Shown here one piece after another: positions 1-10,576 of a stretch of 64,000 nucleotides of DNA. The DNA is from Armillaria gallica (taxonomy: Eukaryota; Basidiomycota; Agaricomycetes; Agaricales; Physalacriaceae). Each line of letters opens with the position of its first letter. Position 1 is the stretch's first letter. The translations under genes and the position numbers were made by a program. The stretch lies in the NCBI GenBank assembly GCA_037576215.1, contig JBANDB010000006.1, positions 2,418,001-2,482,000 of the forward strand. Direction: 5' to 3'. The notes beneath the pieces are model-generated. The model was not told the DNA's origin, made no database searches, and saw only the letters and a program-made list of their open reading frames with translations.

Positions 1-517
1 AAGACCAATGGGGCTCAAAGGAAGGCCTTCCCCTGGACCAGCGAGAAAGTTGCGTTGAGCGGCCGCGGTGAGTGTCGGAGGTTGATATATGGGGTCCGAT
101 ACATCGTATGTGACTGTTATCAGTACGAGGTACGAAAGGGAAGTCTAGAACGGTACCCTTGAGAGAGAAACGCGGACTAGAAGCGTAGGCACTGACCTGA
201 ATGACAATTCGCGATCCATCCGGTGCCCAGTATGCTTTCACGTTCTCGCCATGGTCAAAGGTTGATGTCGGGGTCCGCGACAGGTGCGCGAGGACGGCAG
301 TGGGCTATTCATTGTCAAGTTTCAAGTTTAGGCTGACTTCAACGAAAAAATATAGTTGACCTACGCGGACGCGCCAGATAGAAATTCCATTTCGAGTGAG
401 CGTAGCAAAGAACGATTTGCGTGGACTTGGACAAAGGGCTACGACATGTTCGGGTGGGATGTTTGGAAGAGCTGGCACAGTAGATAATCGTCGTGCTGTT
501 GAGGTCGGAAAGTACAT
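1..517 (-). CDS. RIC1: RIC1 homologue (Rab6 GEF subunit), 5' part only
   Basis: Runs off the left edge, so only the N-terminus is present. Three exons can be read on the minus strand: 365-517, 197-304 and <1-144, with introns 305-364 and 145-196. The joined protein starts MYFPTSTARRLS and continues with LCPSPRKSFFATLTRNGISIWRVR, then TAVLAHLSRTPTSTFDHG and SYLVLITVTYDVSDPIYQ. This is the start of the WD40 half of RIC1, which with RGP1 activates the Rab GTPase Ypt6/Rab6 at the Golgi for retrograde vesicle fusion (family knowledge). Both introns are phase 0 and start GTAGGT and GTCAGT. It is divergent from the UPS1-like gene, with 169 bp between start codons and a telomere-like repeat in between. 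Identity is quite sure; nothing can be said about the C-terminal RIC1 domain. Confidence 0.88.
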
Positions 518-604
518 CAAGGCTGATTGCCTCGTCCTCTGCTGGAAGATTTTGTTCGCTTACTGGCAGTGACATAAGGCCTAGAATTGCAATTACGTGG
601 CGTT

Positions 605-636
605 GGTTAGGGTTAGGGTTGTACCGGGTTAGGGTT
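605..636 (+). promoter_or_regulatory. Telomere-like TTAGGG repeats (telobox) in shared promoter
   Basis: Three TTAGGG units lie at 607-612, 613-618 and 629-634, each followed by TT, in the 169 bp between the divergent RIC1 and UPS1-like start codons. TTAGGG is the fungal telomere repeat; short internal copies act as sites for Tbf1/Taz1-type Myb factors in yeast promoters (established for yeasts, inferred here). Too short and too internal to be a chromosome end. Confidence 0.6.
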
Positions 637-686
637 GGCTACCTTCGCGTGGGAGTGGCACTTGCTTTCACTCCCTTCATGTGCCA

Positions 687-1526
687 ATGAAGTTCTACAC
701 CCAATCCTTCATCTACGAGTAAGCTGTCGTACTAGGCTACTGTGCTGTGTTTTTAATGATCTTTTTCCCTATCTTTTAGCGACCCGTGGCCCATCGTTTC
801 CCTCGCCTATTTCCTTCGCTACCCAAATCCGTATGCCTCCCACATCATCTCTTGCGATGTTATCTCTCGTACACAGACACCTTCGGGCACTCTTCTTACC
901 ACCCGTCTAATATTAAAACGAGGCGCTTTGCCTCGCTGGGCTCCCAAGGGAATCATTTCCCGCTCAGAGTCTTGGGTTGTCGAAGAGAGCGAGGTGGATC
1001 CTATGGGCAAAACCGTTCGGTGTACTACCAAAAATCTGGAGTTTACAAAGGTCATGCAGGTAGAGGAGTCAGTACTTCTCAGTCAAAATGATGAGGGGTA
1101 CGTCTCAGTTCCGTCACTTCGTGCTCGGCATTAAACCGTCCTCCCCACAGTAAAACGATGCAAACTAGTGAAGCTCGAATACGCTCTCGTTTTGGCTGGG
1201 GCCTTACGAAACGAATCGAGACCTTCGGCATGAATCGTTTCAAGACCCATGTACAACGGGCAAGTGGTCGGGTCTAGATTCTCAACACCTTTCGCTGACT
1301 ATGTCTGCTTATGTAGTCGAGAGATGGTATTTCTCTGATTTTAGGGATGCTGCGCCAATCTCGTCTTCAGACCCTGGGAGGGCCTGCACCTTATTCTCCC
1401 TTGTATTTTGCGCGCGAGGAACAGCATGAGCCCGCTCCTGCTCACCAAGAAAGGGGTTCTTCCGGAGTCGGACGCCAAAACACTGGCCCTTGGCGAAGGG
1501 TAATGGGATGGCTCTCGAAGGACTAA
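687..1526 (+). CDS. UPS1: UPS1/PRELI-family mitochondrial lipid transfer protein
   Basis: Four exons, 687-718, 780-1097, 1151-1259 and 1317-1526, give 222 residues. The protein starts MKFYTQSFIYE and continues DPWPIVSLAYFLRYPNPYAS. The PRELI/MSF1 core follows: LPRWAPKGIISRSESWVVEE and VRCTTKNLEFTKVMQVEESV, then FGWGLTKRIETFGMNRF. PRELI proteins with Mdm35 carry phosphatidic acid (Ups1) or phosphatidylserine (Ups2) across the mitochondrial intermembrane space (family knowledge). The RWxPK-type motif and the C-terminal SRDGISLILGMLRQSR tail fit the Ups1 branch. The last intron (1260-1316) starts with GC, not GT, and the frame only closes with that border. A second family member lies at 23318-23960. 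Confidence 0.9.
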
Positions 1527-1756
1527 TTTCATGAAGTGCAAGTCTCGCTATATAATGATTTTCTCTGTCGGTTCATCATTGTCTCGTCTCGTAGCTAGCC
1601 AGTTGTCGTCGTAAGATATTTGTGATTCTCATGTATCAGTAGTATAGTAGCATCAATCCACGAAAAGCACCTCTCTATTACTATGTATCTTCTAAGTTAT
1701 TGTCGAATCCTCTACATAGAATTATCAGTATTAGACGGCTAGCAAGGTAGCCATTG

Positions 1757-3187
1757 TCAGTATGCGTTATCCCGAACCGTCTTCTGATCGATATCATTGT
1801 CCACCCATATACGAAGACCATCAAATGCCGGTCGTATCCAGGTGACTGCGTTCTCCCCTTCTTTCATGGTCATGCCCAATGCCTGCTGCTCCATGTCGGT
1901 GATTTCATCCAACCATTGACCTGTCGGCTGAGTGGGCAACTTTCCGGAGCTAACCACTTCTGTGATCCTGACCCACTCTTCATGTGACACCTCATGCGAA
2001 AAACCGGTAAGATATGTGCGAAGTGCTCCAACGCGCCGAGCCGTATCAACAGCAGATACTACGCCAAAGTGAGACGTGTGGGGCCGTAAATGCAGGCAAT
2101 CAAGAATAAAAAGGGGTAGTCGTGAGTCATCTGTTGGCGAAGGGAGTATAACGTCCATTGCATCATCCGGAATATAGGATGTATCGGAAAGATATACAAT
2201 GTCTTCCTGGACTTTGAAACCGAAACAGTAGTAAGGTTGAATGACGTCCTTGCCATTTAGTGACCTTCTCGAGGGAGAAACCGTGCCATTGGAGAGTTTG
2301 TCAAGAGAGTCCTTAAGAATCAATTGGCTCATCTGGGACGTGGTGGGTGTCGAAGGTATCGTGGCCGGCGTAGACATAGTGGAAGGGCATGGGGGGGTGG
2401 AGAACACTCGTCCATGATGGACAGAAAAAGGCGTAACCATTATTCCGGTATCTTCAATTTCAAAAGGGACCTTGTCGTCAATAATATGCCATTTAAATTC
2501 AGGGACCTGACAAAGAATAGTCGAAAGAAGAGAACGACGGATTGAATGATTACTTACATCTCCGCCTCCAGATGCAAATTCCTTGGACACAAGATATGGG
2601 AAGCACCTCTGAACTTCGGTGAATGTGTTTTGCGAAACATAAACGTCGATGTGTTCTTGGATACGCTTGCTCAGTGTCCATCCTGAATTCAAGGATAAGA
2701 AGGAGGGACTCATGTAAGAGAAAGGCTTTACCCCGTAGATCATCCAAACCATTCATCGCTAAAACGACGCAGTGAGTACATTTAACCCACGTTCGCGATA
2801 AATCTTACCATCAGCATGCGGATGTGTGATGAGTAAAGCGTCGATTTTCCGTAGTCCATACTTTGGAAACCATTCAACCGCGGCTGCTTGAAATGTCTTT
2901 CCAGCATCAATGACTATCGTTCTATCAGACATGTATAAGCACGAATGAACGGAGTAAGATCAGTCCGACAGGAAGAAAAGACCTTACACGTCTCGTCCGT
3001 CTTTTGGTGCAGCCATACGGATTACAGCACTGGTGTTCCGCCTTATATTTCTCTTTCCTTCGGGCGTCAGCGTAGATAAACATGTTCTACACCGTCTTCC
3101 ATCGGGAGGATCGGTAAGGCAGTCGACGTGGGGGATACTCGATGAGGTTCCTGTGCCAAGGAAAATGAGCTCGACTGGATGAGACAT
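1757..3187 (-). CDS. Metallo-beta-lactamase-fold hydrolase
   Basis: Five exons on the minus strand (2988-3187, 2809-2921, 2732-2758, 2558-2682, 1757-2506) give 404 residues. It begins MSHPVELIFLGTGTSSSIPH, a typical first strand of the fold, and has a metal-binding LLITHPHADAMNGLDDLR motif (HxHxDxxxGxDDLR), a conserved SVHHG and a later LFILDCLHLRPHTSHFG with a further Asp and His. This arrangement resembles PhnP and tRNase Z-like phosphodiesterases conserved in fungi and plants, but the substrate cannot be read from the sequence. A Ser/Thr/Pro-rich insert of about 70 residues lies after SVHHGR. The exon carrying AMNGLDDLRG is only 27 nt. Its 3' end converges on the UPS1-like gene. Confidence 0.85.
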
Positions 3188-3868
3188 AGTGGCGGAGGGA
3201 GACAGGGCTGCGGATTGAGAAAATTAGCGACACCTTTTGTGTTATAAGGGCCCGGTTCGCAGTATCTCCCAAGAATGTGCTTCTGGGGCTGATGGGCTTT
3301 TTTGAACGCTAAGATCACGAAAGAAAAGGCAGTCCTGACTTGGGCTGACGGAATCCATGTCATACACTATATGTTTCACGTGCTGTCAATATTTAGTCAA
3401 TATTAGGCGCGGATGCACTCATTTGATTTCAAGGTGCCATAAAATCAGTAAGGGAGGTGTAATACTTCAACTTAGGCGGCATACAACACTATACAGCGTG
3501 CAAACTTTAAAGAGAGTTGGCAGGCTTCCTGTCTTCAAGTTTAACGAGAATTGCAACATATACTTGCGGTCAGCACAGGTCCGCAGGTATCGGTCTTCAA
3601 GGGTCCAACAATTTGTCAATGCAGAACGTCCGCAAAGTGCCGATAGGCAGGGACGCGCTAATATCAAAGTCATAACGGGAAAGACTCTTTCCCTATTCGG
3701 TCCCTCAATTAATCTCGGAACCTTTGAATACCGGCGGCTCCTATCACAAAGGCGTTTAGAACATTCATTGCATTGATGCGGATAATGGATTCTGCAACCG
3801 CTACTCTTATTACTTCGTGAAAACTACGGCGTATGTTATTCACCCATAAGTAGTAGTGAACAAAATGG
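3188..3868. other. Intergenic, no gene seen
   Basis: Lies between the start of the hydrolase gene and the stop codon of the DRG1 gene. It must hold the hydrolase promoter. The open frames in it lack recognisable protein motifs or splice-linked partners, and no tRNA arms are visible. Confidence 0.5.
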
Positions 3869-5877
3869 TCACGCACTGGAAACGACGTCTTCATCCTGCA
3901 CCGGGTGCATAATACTGACCTTCTGCGCATGGGGATTAAATTTGCTAGATTTACCCTGTAATATTCGATCAGCGTGGATACTACAAGACGAATATGACGT
4001 CGTACCCTTAGAAACTCAACGTCAGTAGGATTTAGACTCTGAAGAGAGAAAACTTACCAAACCAACGCGTATCGGAAATTTGGTGCAAGTGATCGATGAA
4101 CGCCATTACAAACGCTCTAATAACGCATAAAATCAGTGCTATTTACGTCACCCCGAACAGGTCTGCGCACCTCGATCGTGGATCCTTTCCGTAAACAAAT
4201 GGGGTCATTGAGATCTGGATGGTCACCACGTTTTTTGGTGTATATTTTTACCATCCCAAGCTCATCCCAAATTTTTTCAACCAGGAATGTTAAACTAGAC
4301 CAAAATGAGTGGGATACGGAGGAAGGATGAGGGCATTTACTTGAGATCCATCTCACAACTAATGACAACCGTGTGAGGCGTTCGTGCAAGCTTGTCGACT
4401 TGTTCGAGACTAATGGAATCGATTTTGTTATAGACATCTTCAAGAGACGGCGATCAGACTGGTATCACCACGTTCCAATGGACGACCTACACATGCATGG
4501 AATATACTTGCGTGTCCCTGCAATATCGCGTAAACACACCGGAGAGCCACTGAAAAAATGACGAACCAATGAGAACGTCAATGAATTCGTCAGTTGTTAT
4601 CTACGGTACAGTCAGCGATGCGGAGCTGGTCGACAAGGTGAAGGTCATGCATACGTCCTCTCTGATCATAACATCACAATTGTGAAGTTTATCTGAGCGG
4701 AGATGTTACTACAAGTCATATCAGAAATTGTGAGCGACACATACATCCCGCAAGAATGGTTCGGATGGTCTTCTCATCAGTTTTCGTCAGCTTGACGGTC
4801 GATGTGAACTATAATCGCGTTCAGACCGCGTTCTACACAGACGGACATGCCGCACCGTAATCTGTAGGAAGGATTCAGAGATCTATTCCGAGGAAACTAA
4901 CGCAGCGCATACTCCACCGGTTGTACGTTTCTTGAATACGACGTCTGGCTTCTTCTTATTGAGTCTTATTCCTACGGCGTCTAACTCGATTTCTAAGAGT
5001 CTTCGCTGCTCCTCTGACTTGGTCGCGTCGAGCATAACCAAAATGAGGTCCGCGGTCTTTGCGGCTGAGAATTTGTCAGACATGTGGTGAAGACAATCGG
5101 AATCATGGCACGTACTTGACACAACCTGTCGACCGCGTCCTCTACCTGTTCACGTGAAGTCTATCACAGAGGTAAGAGAGAGAGGCGAAATCACCAACCC
5201 TGACTAGCGCCTTCGACAATTCCAGGAAGATCAAGAAGCTGTATATGCGCGCCCTTGTACTCAATTACACCTGGTATAGCCTATATGCAGATGAGATGTA
5301 TAGATTGTCGATAAAAACATGAACTGACCGTCAAAGTAGTAAACTCATATGCTGCTGCTTCTGATGCCGTGTGCGTGAGTTTACTGAGTAATGTGGACTG
5401 AAGGCGCATGAGGAAGAGAGAGCAGCATTCGAGACTACACGCACCTTTCCCACTGATGGAAACCCGATCAAGGCAACTCGAGCATCCCCGGATTTCTGAA
5501 CGTCAAATCCTGTACCAGCGGGCCCAGATTTCGAAGCGGGTTCCAGTAGTTGTGCACGGTAGCGAGCAAGTTTGGCTTTTAGCAGGCCCAGATGGTACTC
5601 CGTGGCCTACTTCGGTGTGTTGAGAAGTCAGGCAACGCATAGAGAAACATTGACGGATTCACCTTATTCTTCTGCGCTAAACAACAGTATTTGAGCTCGA
5701 TTTCTGGGCAAAAGAGCGCAACTTACTTCTCGCCATCTCATCTGGGCCATGATGAGTACGAAAGGAGTAGATCACCCGGATTGCTTACCCTCGATTTCCT
5801 TGATCTGAAGCAGAAATGCAGTAAGAAGAGGCCACAGAAGAAAATAACGAGAAATTAACCTTTTCAACGATACCCAT
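3869..5877 (-). CDS. RBG1: DRG1/Rbg1 family GTPase
   Basis: Intron-rich gene of about 11 exons. The start codon at 5875-5877 gives MGIVEK, followed by a spliced IKEIEDEMARTQKNK and [20 protein letters not shown]. GTPase motifs are present: G1 GFPSVGKS (split by an intron after the Lys), G3 [21 protein letters not shown]4 YNKIDSIS, then the DRG-specific [13 protein letters not shown]. The TGS domain is near the end: [44 protein letters not shown], ending [12 protein letters not shown] GTPases bind a Dfrp1/Tma46 partner, associate with translating ribosomes and relieve stalling (family knowledge). It is divergent from the MAPKKK gene with only 106 bp between start codons. Confidence 0.93.
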
Positions 5878-5983
5878 GGTGACTGTATTTGAACAACGGG
5901 GAGAATCAACTGATAAGATAACGCCGGTAGCATTGCCACCACGCGCTGTCTCGCCTGTACTACCACAGTACTAAGTGCTGCCA

Positions 5984-8900
5984 ATGCCAATGCGACTGCA
6001 TACGCCAACGCTCTACTCTCATCCAGAGGACGATGTCGGCGACGGCGATGATGAGGCTGCATGGGGTCCCTCCGATTCATCGTATTCCCCTCCTTTCGCA
6101 ACATCCAGCTCCTCCGGCAGGCTCAGGTCTCGTACCTCCTTGCCAGCCCCTCTCCAACGCTCTCATTCTTCAGTCAGTTCTGCAACCAAATATCCAGATC
6201 TGTATTCTCAGTTCCAACGTCGATACCGAAACACAGAGCCCGTTGACCCCCGAGACGATCCAGATAGCCACTACAACTACTTTCAAAAAGATATTGACAG
6301 CGATGATGAGGATGTGCCTAGGTTGTTGGGTGCAGATGGTCGAGATAGGAAGCAGCTGCTGGGTGAGAACGATCCACAGATTCAGGCTTCGTCCGCAGAG
6401 GAGCAAGCCCGCCTCGAATGGCAGGTACTTTTCGCCTCCGTCCTTGCTGGCGACGTCTTGAAATCAGAGAAGACTCGAATACAACGGGCATTGGAGAGTT
6501 CCAGCGATAGACGCAACAACATCAAGTTTAATATATGGCTGGGGCTTCGCTCTAGCTTCCACGGCACCTCACTGGAGGAGGAGCGGAAAGCGGTGGAGGA
6601 AAGAAGACTGCGGATAGTCGACCCCATCATTGACGAGGTTGTCAACTTTCGGTACGACCCTCACGATGACGACCCGGCGCTGAAGCAGGTCAATGACCTT
6701 CTCGCGCGTCTTGACATTGCTCAATCTCTATATCCCAACCTGACACATCTCTACAACGACAAACCTATCACCAAAGAACTTACCTTTCAAGAGCGGTGGG
6801 ACGCCCTCAACACATATTCTACCATCTTGACACGCCTCCGTGATCAAATATCACTCCTCCAGCGCTGGACAGGAAGCGAGAACCTCGATGTTACTCAACC
6901 CAATACCTCAGCTGAACAGCCTATCGGTACCAACGTCAAATCCTCTTCTGGGGCTACAGAAATCGCCGACAGTTCCAGTTTCGTGGAAAGGGTGCTGAAG
7001 GAGGAGTCAATGCAGACCACGTTCGAAAAAGGCTTCCTTGGAAGCGTTCACGAATTTATCGGAGGGGTGCGAAGTGCACAAGTCACTTATGCTTCCTCCT
7101 TCAAAGAAATGAACCTTCCGACATTTGAGACGGAGGTTAGGCCTCTGATTGCGTTTCCGACGAAGCTTGCCAAGCTGCCTTACATCTCCGCATGGAATAC
7201 ACACAGAGTCTAAAGAACCCCGAAGTCATGATTATCGATCAGATGACAGAAGACCTTCGCCTTGGTATTGGTCTTGCTTGTACACTAAAACGACAGTACG
7301 AAGCGTTTCTCGCACCGGATCCTAGTGGGAGTTGGAATCTATCTCAGTGCATCAGTGGAGATTATGAGGACAGCATTTTACAAGCCGTAACACTGTTCTT
7401 TAGACTGATACATATGAAGCTGAAAGGTGGTGCAAAAGGGATTAACGAGACGGATATTCTAGAGGCTCAGTGGCCCACGATGATAGACGTTAGCCTGACC
7501 GTCACCGGCGGTTCTGCCCGAGTCGCTGAGCAACTATGGTGTGTACTCAAGAACCTCTTGGTGTCTGTGCGCTGATATAACACCCTCCATAGCTCCACTA
7601 CTAACCGCCTTATGGTGCGGATGATTAATTACTTCGATACACAAGTACGCGTCCCCACGGGAGAAATACACAAGAACACCGCCACAAGCATTCGGAGTAT
7701 ATGCTCAATCAAACAGATCTGAATGCATCTACCAAATCCAGAGATCATAGTCCAGGAGACACATTCAGAGTCTCTTCCGATGAGCAGAAAGTCAACTGGT
7801 ATAACAAACTCCTGGAAAGTGTTCGACTGCGATACCGTAAACTTCAACGTTATGCGCGGTAAGTTCATCCCACCTGATTTTTTTTAGTGTAGACTAATGA
7901 AACGGACAGAATGCTTAACCAGCGATTCACCAACGCCGCCGAATATAGTCTTGAGGACATCATCATTGACGACTTCTTTAACTTTCTTTCGTCCTCCGGG
8001 TTTGTCCTTGTCTACACATATCAATTCGAAGAGGATGGATTCTATGTCATTGCATCCCCAAACCTCGCACACAACGAGGTAGCGATAGCTCGCATCATGC
8101 AAGATGCTTATAATCCCTCTGAGATTCTCAGCGAGGATAAGCACGTGGTTTATGGAGACGAGGAAGAGATAGCAGGGAAGGACAAGAGAAAGGGAGAAAA
8201 AGACATTCCCGCTCAATATCTGCTTGTTCTTTCACCCCGCGCATCGTTCGTGTGGCGCGGCCGAATTGCTAAAGTGCCTGATATTCCCAAGATGAACCTC
8301 GCCCTTGAAGATAACAGGATGCGACTTATTGCAGATGGAGGTCTCCGACGGCTGACTCTCGCGAAAGATGCGTTTGCCCAGGCGATTGCGCTTGACGAAA
8401 CGGGAGAAGTTGCTGAGCATCCTGTCATACCTATGAAATGCATCGCAGACGGGCAAGCTCACTATTCCGGTGTAGATCGAGAACTCCAGAGAATGAACAG
8501 GTCCACCATGCGGCTTGCGGAGTCCATTGTTGACTCAGTTCATCACGTTCGCAGTACCATGACGATATCCATGGATTGCCACGAGCTAATGGAGAACTGG
8601 TATCTCTTCGCCGCGGAACATGGTCAACACGCGCAAAGACACCTCGAAAAGTCCTCGTCTTCCGGTTTCAATCGCTTGATGATCAAGCTCGCTATATCTT
8701 GGCTGCACTTCATATGTAACGATTGTAACCCTGACGATCAGAAGACCTTTCGGTGGGCGGTGAATGCCCTCGAATTTACCTTCCAATCTACCGTCCGGAA
8801 CATCCTGAACCTTCCAGAAAAGCAGTTTCAGATTCTTCGCAGTGGGGTCGCAATGTGCATGATGCTCCTTACTGGGCATTTTGACATCCTCGGTGCCAGG

Positions 8901-10336
8901 TCTAACACTCTGGAGAAGGAGAGGCAGGAGCAATTGGCCAAGCAAAAGACAGCGGTGACACCTCTTGACGACTTCCAAAAGGTCTTTTCTCAGGACAATG
9001 GGCTAGGCACCATTGACGTGAGTGCTCGCAAGTACTGGGAAAAGGCGGTCCGTTCCTTGCAGCGTGTCAATGAAGAGCGTGAGCGCATAGGGACAGGATT
9101 CCACACCATTGGTCGCGTTTTGGATGACGAAAAACCCGAGGATCGCTCACTTGTATATTTGGCTAATTCCAGTTCTAACATTGCCATACGCTGGCAACAA
9201 GGCAAGTTTATCGGGGCTGGCGCCTTTGGTTCAGTTTACCTTGCTGTCAACTTGGATTCGGGCTCTTTGATGGCTGTCAAGGAGATTAAAAACCAAGAGG
9301 TTGGCGTACGCGATCTCTACGCTGAGATCAAAGACGAGCTGAGCGTGATGGAGATGCTGCAGCACCCAAACATCGTCGAGTACTATGGTATAGAGGTACA
9401 TCGCGACAAGGTTTATATTTTCGAGGAGTATTGCCAAGGGGGTAGTCTTGCTGCATGGCTGGAGCACGGCAGGATCGAAGATGAACTTCTCATCCAGGTT
9501 TATACAGTACAAATGCTAGATGGCCTTGCCTACCTTCATTCTCAAGGCATAGTTCATCGGGACATCAAACCTGATAGTAAGTCGTAACCTCCTCCTGATG
9601 CGTACATTGTCATAAGGCTTCTCTTTCAGACATTCTCCTCGACCATATGGGCGTGATCAAGTTCGTCGACTTTGGTGCTGCAAAGATTGTTGCCAAGAAA
9701 AGTGCTACCCGACGCTCGGCGGAGCACCTAAGTGCCGCGGTGCCAGACGCCGCAGGGAAGTTCAACAACAGTCTTACGGGTACTCCCATGTACATGTCAC
9801 CTGAAATCATCAAGAATGACAAACGTGGTCGACATGGTGCCATGGATATATGGTCTCTCGGATGTGTTGTCCTTGAATTTGCGACGGGAAAGAAACCATG
9901 GAGTAACCTGGATAACGAATGGTATGTTCTGGCCTACACCATCAAAGTCACCACTGACGACGTTCGCCCTAGGGCAATCATGTTCCACATTGGAGTGGCG
10001 ACTCAGCATCCCCCTCTACCGGAGCCTGGTCAACTCAGCGAGTTGGGTATCGATTTTATCAAGCAGTGCCTGACTATTGATGCAATGAAACGGCCGACCG
10101 CCCTGGAGCTGAGGGAGCATCCGTGGATGCTTGAATTCCGGAACTCCCTCCAGAACGAGCAGGACCTCGAAGTGTCACCCGATGAGAATGGGGCAGTGGC
10201 ACGACAAGCTATGATAATGCAAGAGAGGCAGGCAGAAATTATGAAGATGACGTCGCCCGAGGCAACGCCAGACTCGATCCTGGACATACCGGGTCTCCTC
10301 ACGCCAGTTGACGACTCATCGGAAGTAGACTTTTGA
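5984..10336 (+). CDS. SSK2: Ssk2/Ssk22/Wis4-type MAP kinase kinase kinase
   Basis: Long regulatory N-terminus followed by a C-terminal kinase domain. Kinase landmarks: Gly-rich loop GAGAFGSV (9213-9236), VAIK-type MAVKEI, catalytic HRDIKPDN (9555-9576 plus the start of the next exon), DFG (9668-9676) and LTGTPMYMSPE. The N-terminal part carries the family segment IIDQMTEDLRLGIGLACTLK, with LNQRFTNAAEYSLED further on. Clear introns: 7539-7592, 7859-7909, 9577-9629 and 9922-9972. The protein acts at the top of the Hog1/Sty1 osmotic and oxidative stress cascade (family knowledge). The start at 5984 is the first ATG of the frame. The frame breaks near 7165-7175, and again near 7690-7750 unless a 47-nt intron (7697-7743) is used; see findings. 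The 51-nt last intron is open in frame. Confidence 0.9.
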
Positions 10337-10576
10337 GCCATGGCCATTGTACCACCGCATTTATTACTCTTCTCTACCCACTTGCATTCCACTGTCATAT
10401 GTAGCACCCACTTTTATACATGGTTCTGTTTTGCTTTCGTTGCTTATCAAATTGTACGTCGTTAATACCAAGGAACATAGTAATGCATTGCAAGCAAGCA
10501 AAGGTCAGAAGAATACAGGTAAGTATCAAACGAAAGCAGATCAACTGAAAAAATCAAAGACTGAATACACATCTAC

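Noticed and set aside
605..636. A true telomere or subtelomere
   Set aside because: Only three full units, flanked on both sides by ordinary conserved genes.
3357..3776. 139-codon plus-strand open frame
   Set aside because: No recognisable motif, biased composition, no partner exons; looks like a chance frame in intergenic DNA.
7136..7174. A tiny intron explaining the MAPKKK frame break
   Set aside because: GT at 7136 to AG at 7165 or 7174 gives 30 or 39 nt, too short, a multiple of three, and it would delete conserved residues.
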